This document shows positions 59,306-64,000 of a stretch of DNA of 64,000 bases, piece by piece. The DNA comes from Ectobius pallidus (Eukaryota > Arthropoda > Insecta > Blattodea > Ectobiidae): positions 137,531,686-137,595,685 of the forward strand of contig CAXKWD010000005.1 in assembly GCA_964059195.1 (NCBI GenBank), in the 5' to 3' direction. The position numbers and the translations under genes are program-made. A model generated the notes under the pieces. That model did not search any database and was not told the origin of the DNA. It saw nothing but the letters and a program-made list of their open reading frames with translations. Within the stretch, counting starts at the first letter, position 1, and the number at the start of each line of letters is the position of its first letter.

Positions 59306-60767
59306 AACTCACAGTAAGCATTTTCATGGCGGAACAAATTAGGCTTACGTAACAGCAGTTTATTAAATAAATAAACCACTGCTGGTATAATTTTGTAAAA
59401 GTGAAACTAAATAAAAATATATATTTTCATTTCATAAAATGATTACTTGCTGAAGAAACTAATTTTTCACTTTCGTTGATCATACCCTGGCCTCCCGCTT
59501 AGAAATAATATTTGACAGGATATTGTAGACCACTTGGAAAAGGTCTCGTTCTTCTTATGGATGACAGTGCTATTTTATTTAAAGAAGTATTACACATTCA
59601 TATCCAGAACTTATAATATGTTTTATAATTGATTTGCAACAATCTGTCAAATTTTAAAATCAAATATTTAATATTTCCTACGTCTGAAATAATAGTAGGC
59701 CTACTGTTGTATACAGATTAATAGACAAGTAGAGAATAAGGGAATTTGACTTTTGCACAGAAAATGAGAGCTACAATTCCTGTAACTGCCTGAGATGTAA
59801 AGGGTCTTCTTCTTGGTGCTCGTGCAACATTCTTTATGTTCACAAATCAGTATCTAAAATCACTCACTTTACAACTGGTGCCATTAAGTATATTAACTTA
59901 TAGGACTCAATATCGAACTTTCATGACCATTTACATTGTAACTTCCAGGAGTTTAAAAAGATTTCTGTTAAAACATGTCCCTTCCTTTTGTAGGAGTGCC
60001 TTTAGTAATAATTATAATTTTGTAAGTTTTGTATTCTGGACCCAAGTAGTCATAGAAGTAATGAAATAATGTGAAACAATCATATGATTCATTTTTTAAA
60101 ATAGTCATGAAACAGACAGACCCTTAACAAATATATAAGTAATCAGCAGTGAAAATATAAAATAATTTAACATTTAGAAGATATTAGAGAAGTTTGAGAA
60201 GATATTAGTAACGTAATACTACAGTTTAGTACTCATTTTTCGGTTTCTATAGTTCTATCATTTTGCTTTAAAGAATTATCTCTGGAAAAGGAAGTTGCAG
60301 TAACGCGGGTTATAATATAATAAAGTCGTCTCGTTACTACGATAGGCACTTAATATGAAGTGGTTCTGAAGCACGAACTTCAGGAAATTGAGAATTATTA
60401 CTACAGAAAGACTTGCGTAAGACATTCTAGACCGAGGGAAGAACCACTTCATTGGAACAAAGCTCTAAGAAAGACGATCGAAAGGCTTGAAACACAAATG
60501 TGAACTTTTGTAATAAAACCCATTATTGTTCCTACAGCTTCTGGATGAGGTTTTGAGTACTATTGTCTTGGAGGATCTGGTTTAGAGTTTGAGATATTTT
60601 CAAATACGAGTGACATATCTCCAAGTCTAGTTAGTGATGAGACCAACTAAGTGTTTGGTGTGAAGAATTCAAATCATTGGCACCGATTTTTATATCTCTC
60701 CCATATGGGGGAAATATCTAAAATTGTCTCTTATAAATACTACAGTATTATCTCTAAAATAATATTA

Positions 60768-60768
<1 letters not shown>
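59306..60768. other. AT-rich DNA, nothing recognised
   Basis: A hairpin, CAGCAGTTTATT pairing with AATAAACCACTGCTG, lies at 59,354-59,384. No gene seen. Confidence 0.45.

Positions 60769-60805
<37 letters not shown>
60769..60805. repeat. (AAT)n microsatellite
   Basis: About 12 units. Confidence 0.9.
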
Positions 60806-60867
60806 TCAAAATGTTTCTTATCTTACCAGGCCAAAGAAAGATATTACCATTCAGTAGTTATTTGCAA

Positions 60868-61010
60868 GACCACCTTCTTCGTGGTCTCGTGGTTACCATC
60901 GCACGCCCGGGTTCGATCCCTGGTACCTCCTCGAAATCTTTTCAGGTAGGCAGGTCTGTAAAGGGATGTACTCGGTCTCGTGATTCATACTATTCAAGCA
61001 AACTTGTATT
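60868..61010 (+). mobile_element. tRNA-derived SINE (family S6)
   Basis: CTTCGTGGTCTCGTGGTTAC (box A) and CCCGGGTTCGATCCCTGGTA (box B) are present, but only about 20 bp lies between them, shorter than in the other SINEs, so the head has a deletion. The body has GGCAGGTCTGTAAAGGGATG. Confidence 0.65.
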
Positions 61011-61220
61011 ATTCAATCCATGAGGGGTACGGGCCCCCTTGCCCCCTATAGCCGGCGCCTATACTTCAAATGTATCATGGCGACGAGGTTTTTTTTCTTC
61101 TTTCTAATTTACTAAACTGAACTAAGGAAAAAGGGAAAATAATATCTATATTATTTGTCTAGCACCATCTTATACCGATTATTATTACTGATACATAGTT
61201 CTGGCAATTTAGTGATTTTC

Positions 61221-61340
61221 TCAACGCCCGGTTGTCTAGTAGTTAGCGTTGCTGGCTACAGATCTGGAAGCCCGAGTTCGATTCACCAGCTCTTCTGACA
61301 TAGGAAATCTGGAACGATAGATAACCACGGGGTAATTGAG
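61221..61340 (+). mobile_element. tRNA-derived SINE (family S1 or close relative)
   Basis: CGGTTGTCTAGTAGTTAGCG (box A), CCCGAGTTCGATTCACCAGC (box B), then GGAAATCTGGAACGATAG, which parallels GGAGGTCTAGAACAAGG of the 10.8-kb copy. Confidence 0.65.
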
Positions 61341-63604
61341 GGACATTTTAATTTAAAGACTTCATCAAGTAAACAGCTATCGGAATTTGTATACACTGTC
61401 ATGGACCAATGACATCGATAGAAGGTAGATAACATAGTGATCGCACGGAGGCCTTGCCCCCCACGGGATGTAATGCTACATAGGCCTTCTCTTTTTTTGG
61501 GTTGCTGGCACAATTAATTGTAACTCAGAATTCTTTTTTAAGAAAAATAATTCAGCATCTATTAGTTACACAACTTGAATGGATTATATTCCTCTTGTGT
61601 TTATGATTTCGTTATAACACCAGTTTACCTCCTCATGTTCTAAAAATAGGACAGAATGGATTAAATTACAACACTTTTAAAAATACAGTAAATACAAGTT
61701 CGGAAGTTCTTGAACATTTTTGAATGTTATAAATGCGACTTATCTTATTAACGAAACTTATCGGTGCAGTAATAAATTATTTTTTTAGTACACGCTCTCT
61801 AAAAGTGGCTGTTTCTCGGGATAATGTAAAATAATGCTTTATCGGCCTAGGCCGCTAAAGTTGTCATGGTAACTTCTAGCGGACGTTGTTTTAACTATTG
61901 CACCTAGAAGTCTATATGGTTTCTTCTAGTGCGAGTTCAATTTTACATGTTAAGGGATTTTATTGTTCATTGTCTATTAACAAGCATGTTAAGCCTTGTC
62001 ATTTAGAAATCTTGAATTTAAGAAATAAATTTGTTAATAACTTCCAATATTTATTATGACTAGGGGTGGGCGCGAAGTTTGCAATATTACGTTACACCTT
62101 GGTTCCCTAGATCACAAGAGCTAGTTGATACTATCGACTTCAGATAATCCTCTTGTACTACGGTATTACTTCTTTTAACAAAGCATAATACTTTTGTTGT
62201 GGAAAATATGATAAAAATGATGTCTAATTTCAATTGAAGTAAACTGTATTCAGTTTACTTAGTCAACATTATTATCTAAACGAGAACTTTAGAAATGTTT
62301 TAAGGAAAAAGAAACAATCCTCAGAAATTTAATTTCATAAACATGCACTACCGATATAAACGCTATTACCTTTGCGTTTTTTACACAGAATCATTTTAAA
62401 TGAGTGAAAAACTGAGATCGTTGTAAAATTAGAGAACTTTTGCTAAAAACTATTGTATGCACCACGTACACAAACACTTTAGTTTGCTTTGCATACTAAT
62501 TACGTAAATAGTTAATAAAGGCAAGCTGGCCCCTGAGACACCGAATCTTCTAGGAAACACTCTCCATTACATTACTCGCCATTTTTGTTACATTAATGGG
62601 GAAGGCTAAACAATAGAACAAAATTCAATAGCTAGTATATCAACAGTTATGTTCCACAAGACAGTTCCTCTGATAGCAATATCAGAGAGATGACTCATGT
62701 TCTTTTGTCGGTCTCTAATGGACTCCTCATGTTTTTGTCCTCCAAGAAATCAAATCCTTTCATAAAGTGAACTTCTAAATCATCTTTATGTTTCAAGGAT
62801 ATTCTCATGTTGTTTCTCTCTTTGAAAAGAATGAACCGTAGCAAAAACTGGGTGTAACGCTCTTTATGATGAAATTAGTCGTAAAGGTTACATAACTTAG
62901 AAAATAGATAAGTTTGAAGAGTAGCTCTAGAATTGTACGTTCTTCTGGAATATTAACGCAATTCATTTGTCCTATAGTACAGGTATTTTATATGTTGGTG
63001 CTTCAAGATGGAGCTAACAACATTAAAATCCCTCAGTTTGAAAACAAATAAAATCAGGTAAACTGATGTAACAGAGTGCCAGAATACTTTTGTTTAATCA
63101 GTGATAATTGCAGTTATGATATGCAGAAAATAAGTTTTTTAATCTATTTCCGAGTTAAGCTTCAGATCGATTCATTAAGCAGGGCTTACGGAAGAATAAA
63201 CTTCTAGTTTGATAAGCATATGTGAAGGAATTTGTGGTAGTGTTATTTGGCAAAGCTACCTGTATTACTACTTCCAAGCCGTATATGAACACTGTAAAAC
63301 AATATGTTACCGTGAGAACAGATCTGCATTTGATAAATTCTTTCTAATATATTACCATAACATAGGCATTAAGTTGAGCATTACTCCGGTACCAGTCAGA
63401 TTTGATCCAAAATCAATAGGCTTCTTCCCATGGACGTTATAAATGCGTATACCAACTCATGAAAATCCAATAAAGCTTATTTGAGCTACCGTGAGTGCAG
63501 ACATTTTTCCGTTCCCCACACAATATCATAAAGTACCATTCTAGCACTTAATAAACAACATTTATATTTGTAACCTTGTAAAACATTAAGACAAAAGTTA
63601 GGAT

Positions 63605-63605
<1 letters not shown>
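61341..63605. other. Unique AT-rich DNA, no gene recognised
   Basis: Two overlapping palindromes at 61,843-61,882 are listed separately. A 77-codon frame at 63,209-63,442 has no domain signal. Confidence 0.45.
61843..61882. promoter_or_regulatory. Overlapping palindromes with an RFX X-box-like core
   Basis: CGGCCTAGGCCG (61,843-61,854) is a perfect palindrome. The next 31 bp (61,852-61,882) are an imperfect palindrome from CCGCTAAAGTT to AACTTCTAGCGG around GTTGTCATGGTAAC (61,860-61,873). That core fits the RFX X-box pattern of two inverted half-sites (GTTNYC...RGNAAC). A regulatory role is inferred only from the motif. Confidence 0.4.
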
Positions 63606-63636
<31 letters not shown>

Positions 63637-63637
63637 C

Positions 63638-63668
<31 letters not shown>

Positions 63669-64000
63669 TTTTATTGTCGTTAAGCCAGAAGCAATAGACA
63701 AAGTCAAAGTACAAGAATATACAACAAATGCACTAAGTGAAGAAATCATGAGAAATTATAAAAGATTTACATTAGAAATGCCCTAAACAAGTAAACAAGA
63801 CCAAACATCCCAACACATGCTATTATAATATCAATAGAAAATTACAAAAATATCTACAAAGAAAATAACATTAATGAACAGTAGTTTATAATGTACTGAT
63901 ATTAATTTAACATAAGCAAGTTTACAATACAGAATGTGTGACATCACATTATGGTAAATAAGGATTGAGATATGTGTGATAGGAAATTAGAACTTTATAT
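63606..64000 (-). mobile_element. (AAT)n tract and probable LINE 3' end, running off the window
   Basis: About 20 AAT units (63,606-63,667) are followed by ATTTTATTGTCGTTAAGCCA and then AT-rich sequence with GCAATAGACAAAGTCAAAGT. The layout is like the reverse of an insect LINE 3' untranslated end. No coding part is inside the window. Confidence 0.4.

Noticed and set aside
58869..59327. Three overlapping minus-strand frames rich in Phe, Leu and Ser as membrane proteins
   Set aside because: They follow from the purine-biased opposite strand and overlap each other in different frames.
59354..59384. Hairpin as a terminator
   Set aside because: Stem-loop terminators do not apply to this kind of genome and no transcript unit is near.
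1..64000. LTR retrotransposon or integrated virus
   Set aside because: I looked for paired direct repeats with TG...CA ends, gag/protease/integrase motifs and viral polymerase motifs, and saw none.

Overview
This window looks like non-coding nuclear DNA from a large, repeat-rich arthropod genome, most probably an insect. The evidence is AT-rich sequence with no dense open reading frames, many tRNA-headed SINEs, 3' fragments of non-LTR retrotransposons, a mariner-like transposase remnant, and (AAT)n tracts of the kind that tail insect LINEs. A hemimetabolous insect such as a cockroach or termite would fit, but that is an inference; the sequence shows no diagnostic gene. I see no complete protein-coding gene, rRNA, tRNA gene or CRISPR array. 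At most there are a few candidate single exons (9,641-9,760 minus is the best), so the window is probably intergenic or inside a very long intron.

Layout. 1-14.6 kb: unique AT-rich DNA broken by a foldback element (1.30-1.76 kb), a decayed Jockey-like reverse transcriptase (3.3-4.3 kb, minus), several SINEs and a small MITE-like element (12.73-12.95 kb). 14.6-22.8 kb is the most structured part: two nearly identical inverted arms of about 0.9 kb flank about 4.8 kb. The left arm is split by a 1,405-bp hAT-like insertion with an 8-bp target-site duplication, and that insertion carries a 0.68-kb repeat. Between the arms lies a 2.54-kb DNA transposon with inverted repeats of about 330 bp. It contains a broken gene for a nuclease-like protein with a cysteine-rich CXC domain. 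22.8-33.6 kb: a mosaic of interspersed repeats, SINEs and C-terminal LINE fragments on both strands. 33.6-48.8 kb: mostly unique DNA with a perfect 40-bp tandem duplication, a 77-bp-arm hairpin element, a second copy of the 0.68-kb repeat and long (AAT)n tracts. 48.8-64 kb: unique DNA with CT and AAT microsatellites, two SINEs, a mariner-like transposase fragment (54.65-55.2 kb, minus), a strongly purine-biased 440-bp stretch, a palindromic RFX-like site at 61.85 kb, and a LINE 3' end running off the window.

Repeat families seen more than once (labels are mine): R-A (arms of the inverted repeat plus 42.8, 47.5 and 55.9 kb); R-B (2.5, 13.4, 23.8, 24.7 and 27.7 kb); R-C, with a 5' module reading like TGCCCGCGGCTTCGCCC (8.8, 24.2 and 36.6 kb) and a 3' module (25.1, 37.2 and 40.4 kb); R-D (7.0 and 40.7 kb); M (15.1 and 39.5 kb); and SINE families S1 to S7. 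Across the whole window the palindromic octamer TAGGCCTA is strongly over-represented (19 copies counted by eye, fewer than one expected).

No functional pathway can be assembled from this DNA. The interest lies in nested transposon history, the CXC/nuclease element, sharing of 3' modules between SINEs with different heads, and a few candidate exons and regulatory motifs.
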